Program-made: the position numbers and the translations under genes
The notes under the pieces: model-generated
What the model was told of the DNA's origin: nothing
The model's database searches: none
What the model saw: only the letters and a program-made list of their open reading frames with translations
In this document: in pieces, positions 17,599 through 26,548 of the stretch
How positions within the stretch are numbered: the first letter of the stretch is position 1
Layout: each line of letters begins with the position of its first letter
Origin: DASSNR01 sp036278935
GTDB taxonomy: Bacteria; Gemmatimonadota; Gemmatimonadetes; Gemmatimonadales; Gemmatimonadaceae
Direction: 5' to 3'
DNA: 64,000 nt
Assembly: GCA_036278935.1 (NCBI GenBank)
Contig: DASUKA010000093.1
Coordinates: forward strand, 1-64,000

Positions 17599-19125
17599 AT
17601 GTCCTTGCCGCAGGTCAGCCGCAAGCGCGCGCGTGCTATTCTCACCGAGCGCTTCGGACACGTTGATTTTCAGGAAGGTCAGTGGGACTCGATCCGCGCA
17701 CTGCTGGCGGGTGATGATGCACTCGTGGTCATGCCCACCGGCAGCGGGAAGTCGATCATCTACCAGCTGGCGGCGCTGCTCCTGCCGGGACTCACGGTGG
17801 TGGTGAGCCCCCTGATCGCGCTCATGAAGGACCAGCAGGACAAGCTGGCGGCGCAGGGGGTGGACGCACTCGCCATGCACTCGCATCTGTCCATGGCGCA
17901 GACACGCGAGACGGCGCGGCAGGTGGAAGCGGGGGACGGCGCCATTCTCTACCTGACGCCCGAGCGCTTCAAGGATCGCGAATTCTTCGACCTCATGCTC
18001 ACGCGGCAGGTGAATCTCTTCGTGGTGGATGAAGCGCACTGCGTGAGTCAGTGGGGCCATGATTTCCGTCCCGACTATCTGCTGCTCGGCTCCATCGCCA
18101 AGCGGCTGGGGCGCCCGCCCGTCCTGGCCCTCACCGCCACCGCGACGGGTGAGGTGCGGCGCGACATCGTCCGCCAACTCGGCATGCGAAATCCGAAGGT
18201 GACCATCACCGGCTTCGCGCGGCCGAATCTGCGGCTGGAGGTGAGGCGCACGGTGAATATCACCTCCAAGGACGCCGAGCTGGAGCGCATCATCACCGGG
18301 GCGCAGGGCACCGGCATCGTGTACGTGGCCACCGTCAAGGAAGCGGAGCGGCTCTACGCGCAGTTCAGCGAGACGTTCCGCCTGGGGCTCTATCACGGCA
18401 AGATGCCCTCGGCCGACCGGAAAGCCTCGCAGGAAGCGTTCATGGCCGGGGAGCTCGACGCCATGGTTGCGACGAACGCCTTCGGCCTCGGCATCGACAA
18501 GCCCGACATCCGCTTCGTGGTGCACTATCACTTCCCCGGCTCGGTGGAGGCGTACTACCAGGAGGCGGGGCGCGCGGGACGCGACGGCGTCAGTGCGACG
18601 TGCACCATCCTCTACCGCGTGGAGGACCGGCGCATTCAGTCGTACTTTCTCGGCGGGAAGTATCCCGAAGTGCAGGAGGCTGCACGGGTCGCGCTGGTAC
18701 TGGAGCACTATCCGCAGCACACCCCCGTGCCGCTTGCCGACCTCGTGCGGCAGAGCGACGTGCCGGAGCGCAAGGTACGTATCGGGCTCCTGCTGCTCAA
18801 ACGCCATGGGCTGGTGCGGGAGCACCGTGGCGGCACCTGGGAGCGGCTGGCGGACAACCTCACCTCGGTGGACCTGAGAGAGGACCTGCACTCGTACGAG
18901 GAGCGGCGGATGCGCGACCGCGCCAAGCTCGACGCCATGGTGGAGTATTGCCAGATGGTGTACTGCCGGCCGCGCTACATCCTGGAATACTTCGGCGCAG
19001 ACGTGGCACCCGACTGGCGCTGCCATCGCTGCGACGCGTGCGACTCGCTGGACGGATGGGCGGAGCGCGGCGATCGGTATGCGCCCGCGATCTCGCTGCG
19101 CGCGGAGGCGCGCAAGGCGGGCTGA
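17599..19125 (+). CDS. recQ: RecQ-family ATP-dependent DNA helicase
   Basis: A 508-residue 3'-5' DNA helicase for recombination repair. SF2 motifs are all present: motif I MPTGSGKS (45-52), DEAH box (144-147) followed by the RecQ aromatic loop CVSQWGHDFRPDY, motif III ALTATAT, and motif VI YYQEAGRAGRDG. Near the C-terminus a zinc site is seen (CRPRYILEYFG then CHRCDAC). A winged-helix-like stretch (VPERKVRIGLLLLKRHGLV) sits between the helicase core and the zinc cysteines, the reverse of the usual zinc-then-winged-helix order, and no HRDC domain follows. The ATG at 17599 was chosen because homologous sequence begins there. Confidence 0.92.
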   Translation: MSLPQVSRKRARAILTERFGHVDFQEGQWDSIRALLAGDDALVVMPTGSGKSIIYQLAALLLPGLTVVVSPLIALMKDQQDKLAAQGVDALAMHSHLSMAQTRETARQVEAGDGAILYLTPERFKDREFFDLMLTRQVNLFVVDEAHCVSQWGHDFRPDYLLLGSIAKRLGRPPVLALTATATGEVRRDIVRQLGMRNPKVTITGFARPNLRLEVRRTVNITSKDAELERIITGAQGTGIVYVATVKEAERLYAQFSETFRLGLYHGKMPSADRKASQEAFMAGELDAMVATNAFGLGIDKPDIRFVVHYHFPGSVEAYYQEAGRAGRDGVSATCTILYRVEDRRIQSYFLGGKYPEVQEAARVALVLEHYPQHTPVPLADLVRQSDVPERKVRIGLLLLKRHGLVREHRGGTWERLADNLTSVDLREDLHSYEERRMRDRAKLDAMVEYCQMVYCRPRYILEYFGADVAPDWRCHRCDACDSLDGWAERGDRYAPAISLRAEARKAG

Positions 19126-19207
19126 CGCGTCGGGTGGCACCTGTGCCGGGCCGGGGGCATATTGCGGAGACCCCCTTTCTCCATACCCGAGCAAGGAGCC
19201 ACGCCCA

Positions 19208-20344
19208 TTGTTTGATCGGATCATCGAGGGCAACACCGTTCGCGAGTGGGCCATCGCCCTCGCGATCTTCATCGTGCTGCTGGCCGTGCTGTTCGCCGCG
19301 CGCCGGCTGCTGGCCAGCCGCATCGGGAAGATGGCCGACCGGACCGCGACCGACGTCGATAACGTCGTGGCGATGCTGGCGCGCCGCGTCCACCCCATTG
19401 TGTTGGTGCTCGTCGCCCTGGCGGCCGCATCGCTGAGGCTCAGCCGAACGGATGTCGGCAAGGGATACGTTCGCGTCGTCTTTGTCGCGGGTCTCATCGT
19501 ACAGGCCGCGATCTGGGGAAGCGATCTGATTCTCTTCTACGTGCGGCGATCCCGGCAGCGGCAGGGCACCACGGCTGGTGCCGACACGACGATCGTCGCG
19601 ATGGCCTTCCTGGCGCGGCTGTCGCTCTGGACCATTCTCGCTCTGTTGATGCTCCAGAACTTTGGCGTGAAGGTCACGGCGCTCATCGCCAGCCTTGGCG
19701 TCGGTGGCATCGCCGTCGCGCTTGCCGCGCAGAGCGTGCTGGGCGATCTCTTCGCCGCCATGGCGATCTACCTCGACAAACCGTTCCTCATCGGCGACTT
19801 CATCACCTTCGATGACTTCGCCGGCTCGGTGGAATACGTGGGACTTCGCTCCACGCGTATCGACAGCTTGTCAGGGGAGCAGATCATCATCGCGAATTCG
19901 GACCTCATGAAGAGCCGGATTCACAACTACAAGCGCATGGCCGAGCGGCGCGTCGTCTTCCAGATCGGGGTGGTCTACGATCTGGCGGCGGACGTGGTCG
20001 CGGGAATTCCCGCCATCATCCGCGGCGCGATCGAGGCGCAGGAGACGGTTCGCTTCGATCGCGCGCATTTCAAGGGATACGGGGACTCGTCGCTCGATTT
20101 CGAGGCGGTGTACTACGTGCTCAGCAGCGATTACACCCTCTACATGAACATCCAGCAGGCTATCAATCTCGCGATTTACCGACGATTCGCCGCAGACGGC
20201 ATCGGCTTCGCCTTCCCGACCCGCACGGTGATCATGACGTCCGTCGCCGCATCGGATCTGAGCGGGGCACTCATGTCGGGAGCGCCCGTGCAGGCGGAGG
20301 TCGCGCGACTGGATTCGGGGGAGCGTCAGAAAATCGAGCACTAA
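19208..20344 (+). CDS. Mechanosensitive ion channel, MscS family
   Basis: A 378-residue inner-membrane channel that opens under hypo-osmotic stress. Four to five hydrophobic helices precede the pore-lining helix and beta domain (IASLGVGGIAVALAAQSVLG then DLFAAMAIYLDKPFLIGDFI), with the usual VGLRSTRI and IIIANSDLMKSRIHNY segments after it. The start is taken as a TTG at 19208 because AAGGAG lies nine bases upstream and the membrane domain starts soon after; a longer frame to 19079 overlaps recQ and would add only antisense-like Arg-rich residues. Confidence 0.9.
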   Translation: MFDRIIEGNTVREWAIALAIFIVLLAVLFAARRLLASRIGKMADRTATDVDNVVAMLARRVHPIVLVLVALAAASLRLSRTDVGKGYVRVVFVAGLIVQAAIWGSDLILFYVRRSRQRQGTTAGADTTIVAMAFLARLSLWTILALLMLQNFGVKVTALIASLGVGGIAVALAAQSVLGDLFAAMAIYLDKPFLIGDFITFDDFAGSVEYVGLRSTRIDSLSGEQIIIANSDLMKSRIHNYKRMAERRVVFQIGVVYDLAADVVAGIPAIIRGAIEAQETVRFDRAHFKGYGDSSLDFEAVYYVLSSDYTLYMNIQQAINLAIYRRFAADGIGFAFPTRTVIMTSVAASDLSGALMSGAPVQAEVARLDSGERQKIEH

Positions 20345-20568
20345 GCACTAGACCGACGGGGGCCATCGCCCGCGTGAGGACCGGTGCGCGGCTGGCGGCC
20401 GGCGACGAGAGGGAGACGCGGTGCCGGACGAGGCTCACTCCTTGCAGACATGAGCGGAAGGGGGCGTGCCGACTGGCGCGCATGAGCAGGACGCGCGGAC
20501 CGTCGCGGTGAGATGGCGTCCGATGCCGCCGCGGCCGCCGGCGCGCGGGCCATCGTACGGAGAGCGAT

Positions 20569-21231
20569 ATGCAAGCGGACGCACTGTCGCATGACGTGGA
20601 GGTTTCATCGGCCGGCGTCGTGCTGCGTGGAATCCTCGGCGTGCCAGCCAACGCGACCGGCATCGTGTTGTTCGCGCATGGCAGCGGGAGCGGACGCCTC
20701 AGTCCGCGGAACAACTACGTGGCCCACGTGCTTCAGGAGGCGGGGCTGGGCACGCTGCTCATCGATCTGCTGACGCGCGAGGAGGAGATCGCGGATGCAC
20801 GCACGGGCCATCTCCGTTTCGACATCGACTTTCTGGCGCGGCGGCTGCTGGACGCCGCGCGATGGCTGGTCGAGTCGTCGGCCACGGCGTCGCTGGCCGT
20901 GGGATATTTCGGGGCCAGCACCGGCGCGGCCGCGGCGCTGCAGGCGGCGGCGGCCGGCGAGCCCCCCATTTTCGCCGTCGTCTCGCGCGGCGGGCGCCCG
21001 GACCTGGCCATGGCGTCGCTGAGCGCGGTGAAGGTGCCGACGCTGCTGATCGTGGGTGGTGAAGACGTGCCCGTCATCGCGCTCAACCGGGACGCCTACA
21101 AGGCGCTGGGGGGCGAGAAGGAGTTGAACATCGTTCCCGGGGCGACGCACCTCTTCGAGGAGCCCGGGGCACTCGAGAGCGTGGCGCGTCTGGCGAGCGA
21201 ATGGTTTGTGCGGCACCTGCCACCGGCGTGA
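20569..21231 (+). CDS. Dienelactone-hydrolase-like alpha/beta hydrolase
   Basis: A 220-residue alpha/beta hydrolase. The oxyanion region is LFAHGSGSGR, the nucleophile elbow is YFGASTGAAAA (Ser), the acid lies near IVGGEDVPV, and the catalytic histidine is in PGATHLFEEPGA. GGAGAG precedes the ATG. The phosphoribosyltransferase gene starts 19 bp after the stop on the same strand, and in many bacteria these two families are adjacent or fused in one polypeptide, so they probably work on related substrates. The real substrate is unknown; I do not claim dienelactone hydrolysis. Confidence 0.85.
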   Translation: MQADALSHDVEVSSAGVVLRGILGVPANATGIVLFAHGSGSGRLSPRNNYVAHVLQEAGLGTLLIDLLTREEEIADARTGHLRFDIDFLARRLLDAARWLVESSATASLAVGYFGASTGAAAALQAAAAGEPPIFAVVSRGGRPDLAMASLSAVKVPTLLIVGGEDVPVIALNRDAYKALGGEKELNIVPGATHLFEEPGALESVARLASEWFVRHLPPA

Positions 21232-21250
21232 GACGAGAGAAGGAGAGAGG

Positions 21251-21961
21251 ATGCTGTTTCAGGATCGGGTCGACGCGGGACAACAGCTGGCGCGCGCGCT
21301 GATGGAGGAGCTGCCGCATCTGCGCGCGGAGAACCCGCTCGTCCTCGCGATCCCGCGCGGCGGAGTGCCGGTGGGATATGAGGTCGCGATGGCGCTCGAT
21401 GCTCCGCTCGATGTGTTCATTGCGCGCAAGCTCGGCGCGCCGGGGCACGAGGAGCTGGGCATTGGCGCGGTCGCCCCGGATGGCACGCGCGTGCTCGACA
21501 CCATGGCGATCGAGGCGCTGCAGGTGCCCGACAAGTACATCGCACAGGTCACGCAGCGAGAGTTGACTGAGCTGGACCGGCGCATGCAGCGCTTTCGCGA
21601 CGGGCGCCCAGCCCCGGTCATCACCGGGCGGGCGGTCGTGCTCGTGGATGACGGACTCGCCACCGGGGTAACGGCGCGCGCCGCGCTCACGGCGCTCCGC
21701 CATGAGCATCCGCGCCGCCTTGTCTTCGCCGCGCCGGTGTGCTCTCCAGAAGCGAGCTCGTTGCTGCGTGGCGAGGCGGACGCCACGGTGTGCCTGGCCG
21801 TGCCGGAACGCTTCTACGGCGTGGGCGCCTGGTATCATGACTTCTCGCAGACGAGCGACGAGGAGGTGGTGGAGTTGCTGGCCATCGCCGCCCGCGAGCA
21901 CTCCCGCCTGCGCCGGCCACTCCGCTCGCACACGGGCAGCGAGCCGGAGGCGCGGGCATAG
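21251..21961 (+). CDS. Phosphoribosyltransferase-fold protein
   Basis: A 236-residue PRTase-fold protein. The PRPP-binding signature VVLVDDGLATGVTARAA is at about residues 133-149, and an IPRGGVPVGYEVA block near residue 37 is typical of this stand-alone subgroup. The C-terminus is HYDFS-like (WYHDFSQTSDEEVVELL), also characteristic. AGGAGAGAGG lies directly before the ATG at 21251. It pairs with the upstream hydrolase. Family members have no firmly assigned nucleobase substrate. Confidence 0.87.
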   Translation: MLFQDRVDAGQQLARALMEELPHLRAENPLVLAIPRGGVPVGYEVAMALDAPLDVFIARKLGAPGHEELGIGAVAPDGTRVLDTMAIEALQVPDKYIAQVTQRELTELDRRMQRFRDGRPAPVITGRAVVLVDDGLATGVTARAALTALRHEHPRRLVFAAPVCSPEASSLLRGEADATVCLAVPERFYGVGAWYHDFSQTSDEEVVELLAIAAREHSRLRRPLRSHTGSEPEARA

Positions 21962-21969
21962 GATAGCGA

Positions 21970-22071
21970 CAGGGTGTAAGGGAGTCGGGTGTCGGGTGTG
22001 GGGTAGGCGGGCAGAGAACCCCTCGCCTGTAGCCGTTCCCCTACACCCCACACCCTACTCCCGACACCCTA
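21970..22071. repeat. Palindromic GGGTGTCGG-type tandem repeat between convergent genes (repeat locus D)
   Basis: The left tract (21970-22006) is made of units such as gggtgtcgggtgtgggg, and the right tract (22041-22071) is its approximate reverse complement. The core gggtgtggggt at 21994-22004 pairs exactly with accccacaccc at 22045-22055. It fills the whole gap between the phosphoribosyltransferase and the erythromycin-esterase-like gene, which converge on it. No T-run. Confidence 0.75.
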
Positions 22072-22076
22072 GCTGC

Positions 22077-23429
22077 TCACATCCCGCTTGGGTACGTCTC
22101 CGGCGGCTCGCCCTCCACGTGCACGGGCATGTGCAGGGGCGACACCGCGTGCGTTTCGTCCACGAACAGGACGGCATCGTAGCGCTGCGGGAGCACCGTG
22201 GGCACGTAGTTCCCCCAATGCTCCACGCGCGGATCGTACACCACGCCGATGGCCCGATGCCCGCGCACCTCTTCCAGCCCCGGGCGCGCCGCTCCAGCGC
22301 TCTCGTCCGCGAAGAGGAGCATGAAATTGCCGGCGCCGCTCCGGTGGAGCACGTCATCGTAGCTCCCCTGCTGCGCCTCGGGCACGCGCATGCGCTGCAT
22401 CGGCAGCCCCCACTCCCGCGCCGCGATCACGCTGCCGCGGTGCGTGCTGCATCCGACGAGCACCACGCCGTCCGCCGAATGTCCCTGGCGCACAAGCTGC
22501 CCCAGGTTCACCATCCCCGCGCCCGACATGTCGGTGAATCGCGCGTCGCCCACATGTGTGTTGTGCGCCCAGACGATGCCCTTGGCCGTGGGACCATGGA
22601 ACTCCAGCAGATGCTCGAGCGTCTCGGTCATATGATGGTCGCGGACGTTCCATGACATCGCGCCGCCGCGCACCATCGTGCGATAATAGAGCTCCCCGTT
22701 CCGCGCGATGATGGCGTTCTGTTCGGCGTTGAAGTACGCCTCGCGTCCGTCTTCCCGGTATTCCGCGGCATGGCTGCGCAACTCCTGCAGCATCGAGATC
22801 GCTTCATCCTCGCACGAGGTCGGCACGAGCGCCGTGGCGCGGGCATACTCCTGCACGTCCTCCCCATACGGCTCGAAGCACCGGTACGCGCGCCGCGCCG
22901 CGTCCACCGCCGATGGGTCGACGCGCTCCAGATACGTGATGACCGCATCGAGCGACTCGTACAAAGAGTACACGTCGAGGCCATAGAAGCCCGCCTGCCG
23001 CTCGGCCGGCACCGCGTTGTTGTAGCGCCGGAGCCAGGTGGCGAGCTCTACCACTTCCTCGTTCGCCCACATCCACGTTGGCCAGCGGCTGAACGCGTGC
23101 AGCACGTCGCGCGCGCTCTCGCCGGAGTTCGGGTACGACCGGATGAAGCGGTTGACGCGGTAGCAGTCGGGCCAATCGCCTTCCACGCCGATGAACGTGA
23201 ACCCCTTCTCCCGGATGAGCCGCTTGGAGATCTCCGTTCGCCAGGTATAGAACTCCGAGGTGCCGTGGGAAGCTTCGCCCAGCAGCACGTAGCGCGCATC
23301 ACCCACCATCTCCATCAGCGGATCCAGATCGCGCGCGGTTTGCATCGGAATGGCGTCGTGGCCCACCGCACTCGCCAGATCGGCCAGGACACCACCATCG
23401 TGCGCCATGCGCAGATTGCTTCGTCTCAT
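22077..23429 (-). CDS. Erythromycin-esterase-like (EreA/Succinoglycan biosynthesis-associated) family protein
   Basis: A 450-residue member of the erythromycin esterase fold family. Conserved acid and histidine blocks are visible: VLLGEASHGTSEFYTWR near residue 48, FTFIGVEGDWPDCYRVNRF, QAGFYGLDVYSLYESLDAV and GIVWAHNTHVGDAR. True Ere enzymes open the macrolide lactone, but most chromosomal homologues have unknown function, so macrolide resistance should not be assumed. The ATG at 23429 is taken by alignment; a second ATG at 23408 is possible and neither has a good ribosome site. Confidence 0.82.
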   Translation of the reverse strand: MRRSNLRMAHDGGVLADLASAVGHDAIPMQTARDLDPLMEMVGDARYVLLGEASHGTSEFYTWRTEISKRLIREKGFTFIGVEGDWPDCYRVNRFIRSYPNSGESARDVLHAFSRWPTWMWANEEVVELATWLRRYNNAVPAERQAGFYGLDVYSLYESLDAVITYLERVDPSAVDAARRAYRCFEPYGEDVQEYARATALVPTSCEDEAISMLQELRSHAAEYREDGREAYFNAEQNAIIARNGELYYRTMVRGGAMSWNVRDHHMTETLEHLLEFHGPTAKGIVWAHNTHVGDARFTDMSGAGMVNLGQLVRQGHSADGVVLVGCSTHRGSVIAAREWGLPMQRMRVPEAQQGSYDDVLHRSGAGNFMLLFADESAGAARPGLEEVRGHRAIGVVYDPRVEHWGNYVPTVLPQRYDAVLFVDETHAVSPLHMPVHVEGEPPETYPSGM

Positions 23430-23583
23430 ATGCAACTCACGGATAGACAGCGATAGCACGTACCCGTGCATCCGCCATGCCGTGGCGCTCACTCGCGACC
23501 ATGATGCCCGAGGAACGGCGCGCGCACGGCGCACGCGCTGCAGCCGAGCACGAGCGGCGATGGCCGCACAACTGTCGGCGCGA

Positions 23584-25026
23584 CTATCGCCGCGCGCGTG
23601 CCGCTGGGGCCCGTCCGCGAAGCGCGGACACCAGCAGGCCCCCCGCCGCCGCCGCGGTGGCCGCCAGGAAGGCCTCGTGCGTGGCGTGAAACAGCGCCCC
23701 CGGGGCGGCGTGCGCGTGCGCCAGCACCGACGTGAAGACAGCGCCCGCGAGCCCGATGCCGAGCACCATCCCCACGTTGCGCGCCGTGGCCATGATGCCC
23801 GCGGCGATGCCCTGGCGCGACCCCGGTGCGGCACCCATGAGAGCGCTGTTGTTGGGTGATGTGAACATGCCCGTGCCGAGCCCCACGACCGCTAGCGCGA
23901 CGATAATGGCGCTTGCACCGGACCGTGCATCGAGTTGCGCCAGGAGCAGCAGTCCCGCGCCCATGAACGCCATGCCGAGGGTGGTGAGGAGCCGCGCGCC
24001 GATGCGGTCCGAGAGCGCGCCGCTCAACGGTGCGGTGATGACCATCACGATGGGCTGCGCCGTCATGAAGAGTCCTGCGCGTGCCGGTCCGAAGCCCATG
24101 CCGCGGATCAGGTAAAAGGGGAGGATGAACACCACACAGTACGCGCAGATGTAATTCAGCACGGCGCTCAGTGTGGCGGCGGAGAATGGCCGGCTGTGAA
24201 AGAGCTGGAGGTCGAGCATCGGGGTGGCCACATGGGCCTCGCGCCAGATGAACGCGCTCAGCACCAGCACCGCGCCAACGATGAGCCCCAGCGTGAACGC
24301 TGAACCCCACCCCCACACATGTCCCTGGTCGAGCGCGAGCAGGAGCGCAGTGAGCCCCAGCGCGAACAACGCACCACCCGCCATGTCAAAGCGCTCACGC
24401 GCGGCGCCGGGCGCATCGCGCGGGATGTAGCGCATGCTGAGCGCCATGGCCAGCACGCCGATCGGCACGTTGATGTAGAAGATCGAGCGCCAACCGAAGA
24501 CACCCGTGAGCCACCCGCCAAGCGACGGACCAGTGGTGAGCCCCAGGTAGGTCATCATGGCCTGCAGGCCCAGGGCGCGGCCCCGCTCGGACGCGGGAAA
24601 ATTCTTGGTGAGGATGGCGGGTGAGTTCGCGAACAGCATGGCGGCGCCCAACCCCTGCAACACCCGGAACGCGATGAGCCATCCCGCGGACGGCGATGCC
24701 CCGCACAGCGCGGAGCCCAGCACGAACACCGCGAAGCCGATGAGATAGGTCTGCTTGTGCCCGCGCACATCGCCAAGCCACCCCACGCCCAGCAGCAGCG
24801 CGCTCACCACGAGCAGATACGCGGTGACAACCCACTCGATGGTTGCGATACTGCTCCCGAGCCCGCGACTGATGAGCGGCAGCATCGTGTTCACGACGCT
24901 GGCATCCAGCGCGGACATGAATGTCCCCACCCCGACCGCCGTCAGAATCCACCATTTCCGGGTCGACGCCTGTCCCGGCGCGGCGTGCGCGTCGTGCGGT
25001 GCCGCGCTCGTCTCAGGACCGGTCAT
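23584..25026 (-). CDS. MFS drug exporter, DHA2 (14-helix, EmrB/QacA) family
   Basis: A 480-residue major-facilitator transporter. The N-terminus is the DHA2 hallmark VGTFMSALDASVVNTMLPLI. The loop 2-3 motif follows (WLGDVRGHKQTYLIG), then LQGLGAAMLFANSPAIL and motif C-like TYLGLTTGPSLGGWLTGVFG. The second half has GMFTSPNNSALMGAAPGSRQG, also typical. It would export amphipathic compounds using the proton gradient. No TetR or MarR regulator is adjacent. The start ATG at 25026 opens just outside the composite repeat at 25060-25275, which lies upstream of it. Confidence 0.9.
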   Translation of the reverse strand: MTGPETSAAPHDAHAAPGQASTRKWWILTAVGVGTFMSALDASVVNTMLPLISRGLGSSIATIEWVVTAYLLVVSALLLGVGWLGDVRGHKQTYLIGFAVFVLGSALCGASPSAGWLIAFRVLQGLGAAMLFANSPAILTKNFPASERGRALGLQAMMTYLGLTTGPSLGGWLTGVFGWRSIFYINVPIGVLAMALSMRYIPRDAPGAARERFDMAGGALFALGLTALLLALDQGHVWGWGSAFTLGLIVGAVLVLSAFIWREAHVATPMLDLQLFHSRPFSAATLSAVLNYICAYCVVFILPFYLIRGMGFGPARAGLFMTAQPIVMVITAPLSGALSDRIGARLLTTLGMAFMGAGLLLLAQLDARSGASAIIVALAVVGLGTGMFTSPNNSALMGAAPGSRQGIAAGIMATARNVGMVLGIGLAGAVFTSVLAHAHAAPGALFHATHEAFLAATAAAAGGLLVSALRGRAPAARARR

Positions 25027-25059
25027 GGGGCGGGTGGAACGGCGCGAGAAGAGAGCGGC

Positions 25060-25275
25060 GAGAGAGTAGAAAGGAGAGAGAGGGGTATGAGTTGTGAGTC
25101 ATGGGTCGTGAGCGGTGAGCGGTGGGTGGTGAGAAGCGAAGCGGTCCTTGGCGGAAAGCGCGTTGTCCGTGCAAGCAGTTTCAGACCCACTGACCGACTG
25201 GCCCACTCCCTCTCGCCGTCCGTCCTTTCTCCTTTCTCTTCTCTCCTCTCTCGCTACTCCCGCCTCTCGGCTCCT
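25060..25275. repeat. Composite palindromic repeat with three unit types; overlaps the aguA 3' end (repeat locus E)
   Basis: The left side holds GAGAGAGTAGAAAGGAGAGAG, then units like gagtcatgggtcgtgagcgg and ggtgagcggtgggtggtgag. The right side holds cagacccactgaccgactgg at 25182-25201 and then tcctttctcctttctc and gaggagag-type units in reverse orientation. The three unit families match those at 60241-60337, 38519-38603 and 12518-12600. The agmatine deiminase reading frame runs through the right side and stops at 25181. Confidence 0.65.
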
Positions 25276-26329
25276 GCTGCGTGAGGCAATGCAGCGTGCC
25301 CAGTCCCCACACGAGGTCCACGGCGTGGATGCCCACCACCGCGCGACCGGGAAAGAGTTCGGCCAGCGTGGCGAGCGCCACGCGGTCGCTCACGTCGTTG
25401 AACGTCGGCACGAGCACCACACCGTTGGCGATGTAGAAGTTCGCGTAGCTCGCCGGAAGCCGTACGCCGTCCATGATCACGGGGCGCGGGAAGGGAATGG
25501 GGACAATCCGCAGGCCGCCCGGCATGCCCTCCGCCGCGTGCTCCAGCCGTCGAAGGTTGCCCGCCGAGCGTGCGTGGTTGGCATCTGCCGGGTCCGCCTC
25601 ATATGCCAGGACTATCGTATGCGCGTCGACGAAGCGCGCCACGTCATCCACGTGACCGTGCGTGTCGTCCCCCACGCAGCCCGCACCTAGCCAGATGGTG
25701 CGATCGATGCCCAGATAGCGCGCGAAGGCACGTTCGTAGCCGCTCCGGCCCAGCCCGGGGTTCCGCACCTGCTCGTCGGAGAGGAGCCACTCTTCCGTCA
25801 CGAGCAGCGTGCCCTCGCCGTTCGTCTCGATGCCGCCGCCTTCGAGCACGAGCGGCGCACCGGTATCCGGCCGGATCGCCTGCTCCACCGGCCTGCCGCT
25901 CAACTCGGCCACCGCCAGCGCCACACCGGCATCACACGTGTGATTCTCGTACTTCGCCCATCCGTTGAAGCGCCACGCCACCCAGTGCATGGCGCCGTCC
26001 GGTTCCAGGACGCCGGTGGGACCAGAGTCGCGCAGCCAACTGCGGTCGGTCGGCACGATGTGGCAACGAACGCAACGCAGGTCGATGCCATGCGCACGAA
26101 GCGTCGCGATCGCCTGTGCGCGGACGTCGTCATCATGGCAGAGTATCTCCACACGCTCGTGCTCATACAGCACGCGGACGATCTCCGCGTAGACCCACGG
26201 GATCGTCTCGAACTTGCCAGGCCAGTCGGCATGATGGTGTGGCCATGCCAGCCAGGTGGCGTCGTGCGGCGCCCACTCGGCGGGCATGCGGGCAGAGGAA
26301 GGAGACTGCGGAGCGTGGAGGTCAGGCAT
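25181..26329 (-). CDS. aguA: Agmatine deiminase
   Basis: A 382-residue enzyme converting agmatine to N-carbamoylputrescine plus ammonia. Family blocks: MPAEWAPHDATWLAWPH near the start, DRSWLRDSGPTGV, GGGIETNGEGTLLVTEEWLL, WLGAGCVGDDTHGHVDDVAR, and the catalytic cysteine in GTLHCLTQQEPR (Cys348). Family members end shortly after this cysteine; here 27 extra Gly/Ser/Arg/Lys-rich residues follow, all encoded by the repeat at 25060-25275. The ATG at 26329 fits the family N-terminus. Its pathway partner aguB is at 27576-28613, with one opposite-strand gene between them. Confidence 0.92.
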   Translation of the reverse strand: MPDLHAPQSPSSARMPAEWAPHDATWLAWPHHHADWPGKFETIPWVYAEIVRVLYEHERVEILCHDDDVRAQAIATLRAHGIDLRCVRCHIVPTDRSWLRDSGPTGVLEPDGAMHWVAWRFNGWAKYENHTCDAGVALAVAELSGRPVEQAIRPDTGAPLVLEGGGIETNGEGTLLVTEEWLLSDEQVRNPGLGRSGYERAFARYLGIDRTIWLGAGCVGDDTHGHVDDVARFVDAHTIVLAYEADPADANHARSAGNLRRLEHAAEGMPGGLRIVPIPFPRPVIMDGVRLPASYANFYIANGVVLVPTFNDVSDRVALATLAELFPGRAVVGIHAVDLVWGLGTLHCLTQQEPRGGSSERGEKRKEKGRTARGSGPVGQWV

Positions 26330-26548
26330 TTTGGCGGATGGCAGTACGCGATCGAGGCACGCAGGCCGCTTGATCTTCGTCGCAGGGAGAAACATACTCT
26401 GCGAACGACCCATTCCGGAGCGCGCCATTCGCAGCGTTCCGGTCGCCCATCGCTCCGCGCTGTCGCTGCGCAGTGGAGCGTCCGCTGGCCATCGCATGGC
26501 CGCGCAGCGGCGATCTTCACGCGGCGTGTTCAGACTGGAGCGGAGAGC

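Noticed and set aside
17560..19497. 645-codon minus-strand frame across recQ and the MscS channel
   Set aside because: Antisense shadow; all helicase and channel motifs are on the plus strand.
22077..23429. Macrolide-resistance gene
   Set aside because: Only general erythromycin-esterase-family similarity is visible; most chromosomal homologues are of unknown function, so a resistance call is not supported.
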